64,000 nt of DNA from Gymnogyps californianus (lineage: Eukaryota; Chordata; Aves; Accipitriformes; Cathartidae), in assembly GCF_018139145.2 (NCBI RefSeq), contig NC_059471.1:216523494-216587493 (forward strand). The letters are read 5' to 3'. The position numbers and the translations under genes were made by a program. Of the stretch, positions 35,111-47,262 are shown piece by piece; positions within the stretch are counted from its first letter, which is position 1; every line of letters begins with the position of its first letter. The notes under the pieces are model-generated. The model made no database searches and was not told where the DNA came from. It saw nothing but the letters and a program-made list of their open reading frames with translations.

Positions 35111-36540
35111 CACTGCGTATTAAACTCATTTTTCAGAGAACCGTAAGTGAAGAAAAAGACTTTATTGGCAGCTACATTCCCAACGTGTGCTGCTGAGGTT
35201 TCTGAAGTCAGGTTGGATGGACTGGAGCTTTGAGACATCTGTATTCCTGTTACCCTTCTTTTTAATATAGATTGGCAATATTTTCATGTTACTACTGGCT
35301 ATGTTGTCGGTTTAAAAGATGAGGTCTTTGGAGTTTAGACTGTGTGAGAAGGTGTGTGGTGCTCAGCCAGATGGGCTGGTTTTTTCCCCCCTAAAGCTCT
35401 TGATTCTGCTGAAGGTGGCAGCAGATGTATATTATGTATCTAAGCAGACAAACAGCAAAGTGACAACTAAAATTGATGCTTTTAGTTAGACATTGTCATT
35501 ATATCATTTCAGTAGGAATAAGCTTGTGGTATCTCACAAAGGCTTCTGATTTCCAGCTATACTAGCTTTGTCCTTCTTTTGACATGTTTTGTGGTTTCTA
35601 AGATACAGGTCCTGTTGTGACATCTCTCTCAGGCTTCATAAACATCTATGTCTTGGCTGTGCAAATGTCAAGTGTTCTTAGCAAAAAATATTTTTCCTGT
35701 AGAGGGCAAGTTAAACTCAATTACAAGGACAAAAACAACTGGGCAGCACAATTTGAATCTGATTAAAAAATAGGGATGTGACTGGAAGTTGTTAGGAAGC
35801 CTAAGTAGGGCAGGAACTTGCTGGAGCATTAGAAAAGGCTTGTGACATCCTCTGATATTACAGTGATGTAGCCTTAGCCTTGGAGAAAGTTCTTTAGCTT
35901 TTGTAAGAAACTACTGGCGTTGCAGATGGATTCAAGCCAAAGCTTCAACTGCTTTGGCAAATCAAGAATTCTGAAATTGAATTTTGTTTAATTAAAACTA
36001 AAAACTTTTATGGTCCGTGATATAGACCAATTTGGTTCCGCTTCTATGTTGTAGCAATCCATGATTCTCCTGCAATCTATAACGCAGGTTGGAGAGAATC
36101 GATGTTTTCATTAACTACTGAGACAAGCAATACTGTTCAGCTTCAAACTTAAACAATATGTCAATTCCTAAAAAGGATATATGTTCGTGTCTGGTGTAAC
36201 CATGCTGAAGAACATTCTTCTAGCAAAAAAAAAAGCAGTTCTTCACAAAGAAAGTGTATTCATCTGCAAGAGCTCACAATGGAGGAAGATTTACTGCCAA
36301 ACATGTTCTTGCACATGCTTTCTATTCATCTATTATAGCATGAACCCAACCATCACTGCATCTCGCTAGTACTGTATGTTTAATACTGTTGCATTAACTG
36401 TATGCTTAGCTTTGTTTTCTAGCACATCTTCATACATTACTTTGTCTGAAGTGTTTACATGACCTCTGCTAACAGCGCTGAGTGTTTCAATAGTACTTAG
36501 TGCATGTAATTGCAGCTTGCTTGTTTGAGGAGCCAGTGCT

Positions 36541-36800
36541 GTGTATTCCCCAGGTGAGAAAGAGAAACTGGGCCACAAGGACATGGATCTGCCTGCTTAG
36601 CCCATTCCATTGAAATGCAGATATTTGCATCAGGAGTCTGTAGTAGCTAAGAGCTGTCTGTAGCTCACGCTCTAGTGTCAAAATGCAGCCTGCAATGTGA
36701 GGGTGCTGCAAGCACGATGTCAGAGGTCTGCAGTAGAGCAGAGGCTGTAACCGAGATTTCTTAATTCCAGGCTTGTTTTCTAACCACTGCACTACTGTTC
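36541..36800 (-). repeat. MIR-like CORE-SINE, near full length
   Basis: On the minus strand the sequence reads GTGCAGTGGTTAGAAAACAA, then a CCTGGAATTAAGAAATCTCG-type tRNA-like region, and much later GGCCCAGTTTCTCTTTCTCA with CCTGGGGAATA. The order and spacing match the tRNA-related head and core of MIR-family SINEs. It is the most complete MIR-like copy in the window and is antisense to EXOC4. Confidence 0.55.
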
Positions 36801-37494
36801 TTACTTGCCAGGTCCTTTTTGCATGATATTAGAGTGCTTTGCATAGAGTACAAATTAAGAAAAATATCTTTTTTTTGTGAAAACGTGATTTAAGACACAA
36901 CTAAGAATGTTTGGGAGTAGAATATTAATGTAATAACACTAGAAAGCGTTCCTGTTTCTGTAGCTACTATGAAGCATGGAACTTGAAATGCTACAAATAA
37001 ATTTTATGTATTGGAAGAAGCTACGCTGTCAGTGGAATGAGGAAGAGAGTTCTCATTTCACTGTGTTCTTTGTGCAAGAGGAGAGGTGCACCTGCATCTC
37101 CTGTAAAATGTGCAGCTCTTAGTATTTGGGAGTGGGGAGGAGGGTGTGAGGTGCCCACGCTGGTGGTCTGAGGTATAACAAAAAAAAGAGGATTTCTTCT
37201 CCTCATTTCCATGTGGTATCTGTTACCCTTCTGCCACTGCCATCTGAAAGTGAAAAGGAGTGTTAAAACTGTGTAAAGTAAAATACATCACTTGGGTACA
37301 TTGTCTTCTTTTAGGGTTTTGTAGGATATATTTTGGCTGTAATTCCTCTGTCCTCCTCGGTAGTTGAGTAGGACAAGTGTGCATGTGCTCCTGTCCTCCT
37401 CTCGTGCTGTGTTCCATATGGTAGTACAGATTTGCTTGCTCACTTGAGTTTTCTTAGCTGCTCTTTCTGGGATCGTGATCCCCTGTGAAATGGC

Positions 37495-37510
37495 TTTTTT
37501 TTTTTTTTTT
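37495..37510. repeat. Poly-T run
   Basis: A run of about 16 thymidines followed by CCCC in intron 1. It is a simple mononucleotide tract with no adjacent recognisable retroelement body. Confidence 0.8.
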
Positions 37511-38396
37511 CCCCATTTTAAAGTTGGAGTCCTTGAGTAGGTGGTGCAACCTGTTGTTTTTCTTTGAAGGGAGGACAGAGTAGTGAACTGGAAGTTCTGG
37601 GTATGTCTCTGACTTTCTGAGAGGGAGGGAGCATTTATTGTATGTTTGTGTTAAGTTCTTTGTTTACATTTATTTGAGAATAGCTTTTGCACTTGAGTTC
37701 CTACTACTTTCCTAATGGTATGGAAGAATTCAGAAAAATCTATCAAATAGATTTGTGTCCTCCTTGTTGTCATTGAAGATACTCTTAAATAAACCATAAG
37801 GAAATAGTTTTCTCTCCTTTGTTATTTTTCAGTGATGTGCAAGCGGTTCTCACTTACCTTCTAACTTTTACTGTAGAGGACAAGTGACTGTTATTGCAAG
37901 AAAAATTGGTATTTTCTTTCTTACTTGACATCAAGAGATACAGCAGGAGATACTGGTTTTAGTTTGACTGGACTTTAACAAATCCAAAATCATTGCTTTA
38001 ACAAATCCAAAGTGAAAGCCATTATGGTAACAGAGAGCAGCAGCAGCGTTCAGCAGTGGGTTTTTTGTCTCCTTCCAACTATTTGACCTTTTCCACACAA
38101 ACGGCTTGAGAAATCCAGAAGAAAATCGAGAAGATCTCTCTTACTCCTGGTGGTGTATTTTTTCACAGCCTTTAGGGTTGGAAACAATGCATACATACCA
38201 TCTTAAGATGGTGCCTCAGTTCAGAGGCATAAACTTCTGTGGTTTAAATGAAATACTGGTCTCCACGTGTTCATGCTCTACTGGTTGTATTTTTAAAGGC
38301 ATCTCACTGTCAGCAAGTAGATGCTCCAAATTTCTTTGAAAGTTGTGATTGTTTCATGATGTTCAAGTATATGATCCAAAACAGTTTGTATGCAGT

Positions 38397-39549
38397 TGTG
38401 GTGGGTTGACCCTGGCTGGATGCCAGGTGCCCACCCAAGCCGCTCTGTCACTCCCCTCCTCAGCTGGACAGGGGAGAGAAAATACAACGAAAGGCTCGTG
38501 GGTCGAGATAAGGACGGGGAGATCACTCAGCAATTACCGTCATGGGCAACACAGACTCGACTTGGGGAAATTAGTTTAATTTATTACCAGTCAAATCAGA
38601 GTAGGATAATGAGAAATAAAACCAAAGCTTAAAAAACACCTTCCCCCCACCCCATCCTTCTTCCCGGGCTTAACTTCACTCCCAATTTTCTCTACCTCTT
38701 CCCCCCGAGCGGCACAGGGGGACGGGGAATGGGGGTTGCAGTCAGTTCATCACACGTTGTCTCTGCCGCTCCTTCCTCCTCAGGGGGAGGACTCCTCACA
38801 CTCTGCCCCTGCTCCAGCGTGGGGTCCCTCCCACGGGAGACAGTGCTTCACGAACTTCTCCAACGTGAGTCCTTCCCATGGGCTGCAGTTCTTCCCGAAC
38901 TGGTGCAGCGTGGGTCCCTTCCACAGGGTGCAGTCCTTCAGGAACAGACTGCTCCAGCGTGGGTCCCCCGCGGGGTCACAAGCCCTGCCAGCAAACCTGC
39001 TCCAGCCTGGGCTCCTCTCTCCACGGGGCCACAGCTCCTGCCAGGAGCCTGCTCCAGCGCGGGCTTCCCATGGGGTCACAGCCTCCTTCGGGCATCCCCC
39101 TGCTCCGGCGTGGGGTCCTCCACGGGCTGCAGGTGGAGATCTGCTCCACCGTGGACCTCCATGGGCTGCAGGGGGACAGCCTGCCTCACCATGGTCTTCC
39201 CCACGGGCTGCAGGGGAATCTCTGCTCCGGTGCCTGGAGCACCTCCTCCCCCTCCTTCTCCACTGACCTTGGTGTCTGTGGAGTTGTTTCTCTCACATCT
39301 TCTCACTCCTCTCTCTCTGGCTGCAACTGCTACTCCCCTGTAACTTCTTTTCCCTTTCTTAGATCTGTTATCCCAGAGGCGCTACCACTGTTGCTGATGG
39401 GCTCGGCCTTGGCCAGCAGCGGGTCCGTCTTGGAACCCGCTGGCATTAACTTTATCATCGGACACAGGGGAAGCTTCTAGCAGCTTCTCACAGAAGCCAC
39501 CCCTGTAGCCCCCCCCACTACCAAAACCTTGCCACGCAAACCCAATACA
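38397..39549 (-). mobile_element. Solo LTR, ERVL-like, 1.15 kb, GCAGT duplication
   Basis: This is the inverted counterpart of the LTR at 16335-17440. On the + strand it opens TGTGGTGGGTTGACCCTGGC and closes CACGCAAACCCAATACA, with perfect 5-bp repeats GCAGT at 38392-38396 and 39550-39554. On the minus strand the ATTAAA signal lies at 38575-38580. It carries the same GC-rich tandem array (about 38805-39115) with one extra unit-like segment, which probably explains most of its greater length. It is antisense to EXOC4. Open frames of up to about 204 codons inside it come from the array and are not genes. Confidence 0.92.
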
Positions 39550-40809
39550 GCAGTGCTTTTTTTTTAAAATATCTTTATTTTTGCTTATTTTCTCATAAGT
39601 TCTTTAAAGTGGTTCAAAAATTGTCTGAAGTAGCACTATAGAATTCATCCCTGCTGGTTCTTAAGGTTGTGATATGCCAGTGTTTAGGTCATAACTACTA
39701 TGATCCTAAATGAGTTTTCTCTTTTTCACCATGAAGTATACAGTTTTCGATGTCTATATTGCTGATTTAAAACAGAAACCTGTATGGACCATAGCTACCC
39801 TTCCAAGGATAAAGGAAGAGGGAAATTCAGGATGCCTTTTTTGCACAAACCAACTTTTTGAGTGCTGCCTACTGTAGGGGATAAGGACATATCTTTTTGG
39901 CTATTGCTGTCTCCTGGGTCTTTCCGGTAGTGCCATGGAGTCATTCCAGGTGTGGGCTTCTGGATCCGGTGGCAGGATGGGTCTCAAGAGGAGAGGGTGA
40001 GCGGGGTGAGGAGAGAGAGGGAGAAAGCGAAGATTGTGTTGATTCTTGAGTAGAAATTTGGACTGACACCAAGAAGCTTTTGTCTTCTGTGCCAGTTTCA
40101 TTAAATTTTCAACAGTTTTGTTGGAATATCAAACTTCATTGATTTAAAAAAAAAAAAAATTAAAATCTTGCTAGATGATATTACTCAGAAGTTACAATAA
40201 ATTGGAGCGTGTGTGGAAATAAGAGCCTGTGACAATTCTTTGCTGTAGTGGCGTACCTTTGAAAACAGATTGACTATTGGAAGGCATGGGTAGGCTTTTA
40301 ATGGATTTCTCCATGTACTTGTGATATCTCTATCTCTAGTGTACTTTTGGCAGGTAAGTAGTAGTAACTGCAACACTTCTAACAAATAGTTGCACTGGTC
40401 CCTGAGTCCAAAGTAGAATTTCTTCTTTATGGTTCTTTGTAAGTAATAAATCAGGATAGATTTCATATGTTATACTGTGCCGATATTAATGACTCTCTGA
40501 AAATGTGATAACTAATAGATAACTTTCCGTTTTCATAAATCCAGTAGTGTAGTAAGAAAACTCCAAAGCATCTGAAAATTGGGGAAGTAATAAAACACAA
40601 TATTTATGTTTTTTTATTTTCTTGAAGTACATTGTTCTTTACCGAACACCAGACAGACACGTTTACCAGAAATAAGCTTCACTCAATGAAGCATACAGAC
40701 TAGTAAGAGTGACTGGTTTGCGGTAGGTAGTGCATTTTTTAGGCAAAGGCTTTCTGTCCTTATAGGTAATTTCAAAATATCCCTATTTTTGTAATCTTTT
40801 CGTCCTTAG

Positions 40810-40999
40810 GACTTTATCTACCAGTGATGATGTTGAGGACCGAGAGACTGAGAAAGGCCGCCTGGAAGAAGCTTATGAGAAATGTGACCGGGATTTGGAT
40901 GAGCTCATTGTCCAGCACTACACCGAGCTCACCACTGCGATCCGCACGTACCAGAGCATCACAGAACGCATCACCAACTCGCGCAACAAGATCAAACAG
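40810..40999 (+). CDS. EXOC4: EXOC4 (Sec8) coding exon 2
   Basis: This 190-bp exon completes the split arginine codon and encodes residues 29-92, including [40 protein letters not shown] and the [20 protein letters not shown] helix. It is part of the conserved Sec8 N-terminal domain (Pfam Sec8_exocyst), whose long helices form the CorEx coiled-coil core that holds exocyst subunits together. The acceptor is CGTCCTTAG|G after a T-rich tract and the donor is CAG|GTGAAG. The exon ends exactly on a codon boundary (phase 0). No stops are present, and the sequence looks as strongly conserved as expected. Confidence 0.98.
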
Positions 41000-43900
41000 G
41001 TGAAGTCTAGCTTTGCATGTGTTTCTGTGTTTGCATCTGCTTGATAGCGTGTACTCTGGGTACCAGTCTGTGCAACTCCTCTATCTTTTTCCTGTGTACT
41101 GTCCTTTTATTGGAAGTGTGATGTTGTCAGATAGCATCTTAATCTTTTATTTCTCTCTCCCTTTTTCCAGCTACTTGTCATCATCCTGAACTGAACTGAA
41201 AAATGAATTGAGAAAGCACTGTTACCCGCTAATTCTGAACTAGGCCTGATTTTCAGGTTGCTCTGTGGCATGACTAGGAGCGGACCATCCAGTCCTAATA
41301 CAGTGGTCCCAGGCTACATCTTACTAGCAACGTATTTTCCATAGGATCTCTCTGTTGTTTGAGAACACAAGTAATTAAAAAGCAAAACGAGAGGTGGATA
41401 TGAAGCGCAAAGCTTTGTGGTGCCCCCTGTTCATTTATTGTCTGGGCATGTTGCTATCAGGTTTTTGAAGTCTAAGGGCTGCTAAGCTAACACTTTTCCA
41501 TCTAATCTGTTCATGTTTTGATATGTTGGCCTCCAACCACCTCCTAAATAGTCTGGGTGATTCATCAGCTTGCTTTTTGCTCAGAGAATATGAATTTTGG
41601 TGCTATTTCCAAACTCAGTTCTGTTGTGTGAATGTACATGAACTCTGTGCCCCGGTATCTTTCTGTATTTTGAGTGCTCACACTTCAGTAGCGTGCCAGT
41701 AAATAACTCTGGCACTCTTTGTTGTGGACTTGTTCCATCTGCTCTCTCCCTGCAGCAATACATTAGTTCCTTCGTCTCCTGTCCTATCTTTTACTTCCTG
41801 TGTAGTTTGCTATACCTAAACTTTGCAAACTAGGCACCAAATTTATTCTGGTTTTTTTCCTGGCTCTGTGGAGGTCTCATCTTAAAACCTTTCACAGCAG
41901 TGCTTCAGGAGCAGTAGGCTTTTACCCTTCTGGGGCTATATACTGACCCTTCTGGCTTTTAAAATTCGTTTAGCATTTTCAAAGAAAATGAGGCCGTTCT
42001 GATGCTTTCCAAGGGTAAGAGTTCATTCTAGGATTTATGTACAAAGCTCAGCACTTTGAAAGCAGAGATCAATTGCACTAAATTTGGAATAAACTGTAGC
42101 CAGTGGCCTATTTTCACACAGTATACTAAGCTTTGCAGAGGTCAAACCAAACATATAGGGGTGTGACCTTTTGGTCCCACCTAGAAGAATGACTGTAAGG
42201 GTGAAGGACCTTTTGATATTTAAGTTTTCTTATTAGTTTTGGTCAATATGTATTGAAGTAGCTTTGACCTAATCTCATGGGAGGCCCCAGATCTGGTTTG
42301 TCATCAATCTGTATTACGCTATGAGACTTTGTTTTGATGTTCCCCTCTTGAGAAAGGTGGATGAACGCACAGACGTTTACTTGCATTAGGAATCGTGGAA
42401 GTGATAGGTAGTCCAGATCCCTCTGTGTATCTACTTTTTGTAGTCAATTCTTGTATGAATTCCTGCTGGGAAGGGCTTGGGTTTGAATCTAGCTTTAGAG
42501 GTGTTACCACTGTAAAACTGAATTATGAAGTAGAAACAATTGGGTCTACCAAAGGGAGGTTCTTTCTTAAAGATTTGCTGTTCGCTCCTTCCCCTGCTCC
42601 CAAATGTAGATATAGTTGATCTTCTTTCTTGCAAGGACAGGAGTAGGAATGTCTTGTGAGATTCCTTCTAGCCCCATGATTGTTTTACTGACCTAATTTG
42701 GCTCTCTGTAACAGCAGTCCACTGATGATGGTGTGCTGGGTCAGTGAAACATTTTAAATTAAGGTATTGAACAGGGATTAAGTCTGAAATGAACTCTGTA
42801 TGCATTTTAGTTTGCCTCTGCTTTTGCAGCAAGTTATGACACTCTTACATTAGCTTTTCTGTTGGCTGAGGATTTTTCTGTGTTATTCTTTTCAGAAGGC
42901 TGTTTCAGAGTGCAATGTTACTGTATTGAAATCTTAGTCTCTTCTGACTCGGGATGGAGGCTGTTTTATGTAGCTATTATTATTTACCGTTTGTCTGTAT
43001 TTTGGTCCATCTATGTTTTTCGCATGTGGGTTTTTTTTTTAACTGCCTTTAGATGGACAAGGTAGGAGAATGTGCAGCTGAAGTGGGATTTCTGGAGTGC
43101 TTTGAAGGCTCATTATTTAAAAATAAATTGAAGGGCCTACTTCTGAGAGTCTCTCTTCATGTGTAATTCAGTGAGAGTTCAGCCTGAGAAAAGGTTGGAC
43201 CCTAAGTATTCATAACTTATCACAAAAACAAGAGTAGTGTGAAAGCAATGTGTGAAGCTGGGTTGCTAATTGCTTCCACATTTTAATATGTATTATTGAT
43301 TTGCATTATGCAAGAAAAGCTAGGTTATACTGACCTTACCAGAGGATATTGGGAGAACCTGAAAGCAGGGAATGCAGGCTGTGCGTTTGAGCAGAAAGAA
43401 TGGAGAAGAAAACTGTTGATATTTCCTGAATGGGGTAGAATAGTAGAGACTTTGCCACTTACAGAGGATGGCATGAGGCTCGAAAACCAACTGAATGGCA
43501 AACACCAAGGTGTTTCTCTGGGTGATGTAATGGCCTTGATAAATAATGGAAATGCTGAATTGAACTGTATCTTAACTGCTGTTTGTTCTGATGAAACCAT
43601 ATGTCTTACAAAAAAAAAAAAATTGGTATTGCTCAAGGTATTAGGAAAATGGTTGTACTCTTAGATAGTCAGGTTTCAAGAAATGGACACCGAACTTGAA
43701 GAAAGGAGGAGATGTGCCAAAAGATTTAATAGGCAGATGGAAAACGTTTACAGCAGAAAAATTAGTAGTGGCTTATTTGCTTTCACTGAAAATTGGATTC
43801 TTGCTGTATGCCAAAATACTGAATTGATTTTTGGAAAATGTGCAAATAAGTCTTTGGTCATGGTTAATAGGATCCTGCGTTTGTTCATGTTATGATACTT

Positions 43901-44155
43901 CAGTTAAATTTTCACTAGTGGTACAAAACTTGTACTAAAAAACATTTCACTATGAAAGCAGTTCTGGTTTGTTTGTATTATGTGTTTCCCTTCAGCTAAA
44001 GGAATAACCAGAAATTTTAAGGAACTTGGATTTGGTTATAGTCTTGTGATATTTTTGGAATTCCTAATAAAGTAAATGTGGGACAGGGCTGATCTGTGTT
44101 AGAAGTGCCAGTTACAGGGACAGATTTAATTAATCTTTTGACACGTTGCTTGTAG
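41000..44155 (+). other. EXOC4: EXOC4 intron 2 (3.2 kb)
   Basis: A phase 0 intron with GTGAAG at the start and GCTTGTAG at the end. A 122-codon open frame at 43296-43664 and a 70-codon frame at 43683-43895 show no recognisable domain and are treated as chance. No repeats were recognised except a short A run near 43610. Confidence 0.9.
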
Positions 44156-44350
44156 GTGAAGGAGAATCTGCTATCATGCAAGATGCTGCTGCATTGCAAA
44201 CGGGATGAGTTGCGCAAGCTGTGGATTGAAGGGATTGAGCACAAACATGTCCTGAATTTGCTGGATGAGATAGAGAACATCAAGCAAGTGCCTCAGAAGC
44301 TGGAACAGTGCATGGCCAGCAAGCACTACCTCAAAGCAACAGACATGCTG
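44156..44350 (+). CDS. EXOC4: EXOC4 (Sec8) coding exon 3
   Basis: This 195-bp exon encodes residues 93-157: [60 protein letters not shown] and ATDML. It continues the N-terminal helical bundle used for assembly with the other exocyst subunits. The acceptor is TGTAG|GTGAAG and the donor is CTG|GTAAGA, and it is an exact multiple of three. Exons 1 to 3 together give 157 codons, roughly a sixth of the usual protein. The next expected exon, beginning with a VSAVESLEG-like sequence, was not found before position 64000, so intron 3 exceeds 19.6 kb here. Confidence 0.98.
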
Positions 44351-45069
44351 GTAAGATGTGGTACCTTGTGCTGGGCCAGTACCCACCAGAAACTCACGGG
44401 TCAGCTGTCTGATCATCTGCAGATCTGCTGTCTGTGTTATTTTTTGCTTTTTTTCCTGCTTAGTTTCTTCTTCTGTCACTTGCTGCTTTCTTGTACTGGA
44501 ATTTCTGTTTGGTTTTGTTTTGATCCTTCCTGACTGGACGTAGGGTCACAGTCTCTCATCCTGTTCGGTTAGCTCTTGTCTTTCAGGGCTGTCTTTACCT
44601 GTTTACATGTCCTGATCCTGATGATTTCTGTAACCATCTAGTTCTTTACCCATTTGATCTGCACATAGGATTTCCTTCCGCTTTTGCAACCTGGTGCTTT
44701 ATTTTAAAATTAATTTCCCAGACACCTGCCTGTATCATCTTCTTTCTTTATATCTTATCAATTATTTCAAACCCACTTTTGTTATGGAGGAACTACCCTG
44801 TTTCTCTCCTATTTCATCTCCCAGAACACACTCACAACTTTGGTCATTATTCAGAGGGGAGACTGTTTCACCATTTAGGTGAAAGAACAGCAGCACAACC
44901 ACCAGCTCCAGGGCCTTCCAAAACCTAGCCTGGCCTATTTGCATGCATTGCCCTAAAGTATCTTCCCCCCTTCATATTGACCCAAGCTCTCCCAAATCCC
45001 CCAGGCTCATTGATGTACGGGTTTTTCTGCAGTCTTGTAACTCTCCGGGATTCCCCTGACTCTGCCTTT

Positions 45070-45131
45070 CTACAGTTGGACTCAATAACCTTAAAGTCTT
45101 TTCCAACCTAAATGGTTCTATGATTCTATTC
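45070..45131 (+). mobile_element. CR1 LINE, extreme 3' end fragment
   Basis: AGTTGGACTCAATAACCTTA followed by AAGTCTTTTCCAACCTAAAT and TTCTATGATTCTATTCT is the standard terminal segment of CR1, ending with the ATTCTATG-type tail repeats used by CR1 instead of poly-A. Only about 60 bp remain, so it is a severely 5'-truncated insertion. Confidence 0.85.
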
Positions 45132-45447
45132 TAGGTGTTTTTGCTTCTCGTTGTCTTCCTCTAGGTCTTTTACCGGGACTCTTGATCCTTTCTACTTATT
45201 TCCAGCTCTTTTTTCCATCTTTTTTCTCCCTCCCTTCAAGTGTTTTTCCTCTTCAGTTCCATCTCTTCTATAACCATACCTTTCAATTCCAATCTTGTGG
45301 TGAAGGTAGAAGTTTCCTGAACTTCTCTAATAACAATCCTGTTTTCTTTTTCTCTTGTTTCTAAACTTAACAAGCACACTTCCTCACCAGGCTCCAGTCC
45401 TCTCTTTCCTGGAACTGTCTTCCACCAGTAATTAAAAACTTTACAAG

Positions 45448-45985
45448 GGAGGTGATCCTTCCCCTCTACTCAGGACTGACATGTGGAGTGCTGAGTCCGG
45501 TTCTGGGCTTTCCAGTATAAGAGAGAGATGGAGTTACTGGATTGAGTCCAGTGAAGGATCACAAAGATGCTTAAGGGACAGGAGCATCTCGCATATAAGG
45601 AGAGGCTGAGAGAGCTGGGACAGCTTCACTTAGAGAAGAGAAACCTCAGGGAGATCTTATCAATGGTTGTAAGTGTCTGGTGGGAGGGTGCAAAGAAAAC
45701 AGAGCCAGACTTTTCTCAGTGGTGCCTAGTGACAGAAGAGGCAGTGGACACAGATTGAAACATAGGAAATTATATCTGAATGTAAGAAAACACTTTTTTA
45801 CTGTAAAGATGGTTGAACACTGGAACACGTTGCCTAGAGAGGTTGTGGAGTCTCCATTGGTGGAAAACTTCAAAACCAGACTGGATGTGGTCCTGGGCAA
45901 CTGGCTCTAGGTGACCATGCTTGAGCAGGGAGGTGGATTAGATGTTCTCTAGAGGTCCTTTCCAACCTTAAGCAGTCTGTGATTC
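45448..45985 (+). mobile_element. CR1 LINE fragment, 3' end, older
   Basis: It starts within GGTGATCCTTCCCCTCTACT, continues through a diverged ORF2 C-terminus in two frames (45567-45758, GQEHLAYKERLRELGQLHLE; and 45680-45910, FFTVKMVEHWNTLPREVVES), and ends TCCAACCTTAAGCAGTCTGT GATTC. A frameshift near 45700 and base changes show that it is older than the copy at 23904. It lies in the sense of EXOC4. Confidence 0.88.
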
Positions 45986-47212
45986 AAAAGTGAAGGCAAA
46001 GGAAGTCTGTCTGTTCATATTTCTCTTTGTGTTTGCCAGAGAATGCCTTTAAGGAAATCTTTTCATTGCCTTCCTTTGTTATTGTTTTTTTTCAACTTTA
46101 CTATCTTTTGTATTTCTCTTAGCTGTGCATCTTCACTTCTTTTTAATAAGTCATTATTCAACAGGATAAAGAGCTGGAAATCGTAGTGTTGTCACCTCAT
46201 ATTCCTAGAGCCCAGACTTGAACTTTAATTTCCTTCTTTCTGTTTTATCTCGTTTTAACCTTAAATATGACTGTCTAAAACTGACCTTATTCTCTCTGAA
46301 ACATTTTCAACAGTTTGATGTCAGTCTCCTCATCCCTTTCTCTGGTGGCACGTGTAACCCTATCTGGATTTTTGTTGTTGCTGTCACATCCTCTCATCTG
46401 ATTTCACTCTGGCGTCGCCTTCCTGTTTTTTTTCTGTTGCTCATGTTCTGTTTTCATGCCACACCTGGTGCAATCGTCTTTCTATAATCTGGTGACAGTT
46501 TTCCCTTTCTTCCTTTTTAAAACCATCTTCCAGGAACCCTCTCAATCTTATTCTCCTTAGAGTCTCACTGTCCTTCCGACATGAACTGTTGTCTTGTATC
46601 TTTCCCACTGTATTGTAAGCCATCTGCGATGGGTAATGTATCCATTTCTGTTGTGTAATGTAGAGTGGAATTTTTATAATACTTTATAAAATGTTATGTA
46701 AAACCTATTAGAATTCCTGAAAACAGATCAGCAATGCAATGACTTGAGGCAGCATATATGAGAAGAGGGCAGTCAGGTTTTGCCAAAACTTTTGTCAGGT
46801 TTCTGATACAGGAAATTGGAGGGTGGTGTTCATCTGATATTTTCAATTATGGGAGATAAAGAAGTAGATGTAAATTAAGGACATTCAGTGTAGGGGGAAA
46901 AACACGGTATTCAGAGTTAGCATCAGTATCAGTTGAAATGTTGGCGCTTTCTTTTACTGATGGACCTGCCAGTTTGCTTGGTTGTGTTTTTTTGTTTGGT
47001 TTTTTTCGTTTTGTTTTTTTAATAAATTCAAAAAAGTTTTTTTCAGAAGGAAATTCCAGAAAAGCAATTAATTTCCTATCTGGAGTATAAGATAGGAAGT
47101 GTAAGAAGAAAAATAACAACACTTAGGATTTATCACATAATATGCTTTAGAAATGGTTTGCAGTATGTGTATTTGTGATATCTTATTGGTTTGCAATATA
47201 TTGTGTGTGCAG

Positions 47213-47262
47213 TTTTTTTATATATACACTTATATACATACACACATATGTGTGTGTGTAGG
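47213..47262. repeat. Short TA/CA/TG dinucleotide tract
   Basis: TATATACACTTATATACATA followed by CACACATATGTGTGTGTGTA, a compound dinucleotide microsatellite with an inverted-repeat centre (CACATATGTG). Confidence 0.75.

Larger units (their letters stand above)
18071..40809 (+). other. EXOC4: EXOC4 intron 1 (22.7 kb)
   Basis: The intron begins GTAGGG and ends with a pyrimidine-rich stretch and TTAG before exon 2. It interrupts codon 29 after its second base (phase 2). Stretches not listed separately (18340-19896, 21253-23903, 24426-27559, 28174-34629, 35111-36540, 36801-38391, 39555-40809) show no recognisable exon, RNA gene or intact repeat. Short open frames there have no supporting features. 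Long first introns often hold enhancers, but none can be named from sequence alone. Confidence 0.9.

Noticed and set aside
38729..39480. Overlapping open frames of 176 to 204 codons in intron 1
   Set aside because: Same explanation as above: they are the array of the solo LTR at 38397-39549.
43296..43664. 122-codon frame in EXOC4 intron 2, as a possible exon
   Set aside because: No splice sites or domain, and it ends in a region with a poly-A run. EXOC4 exons 2 and 3 join in phase without it.
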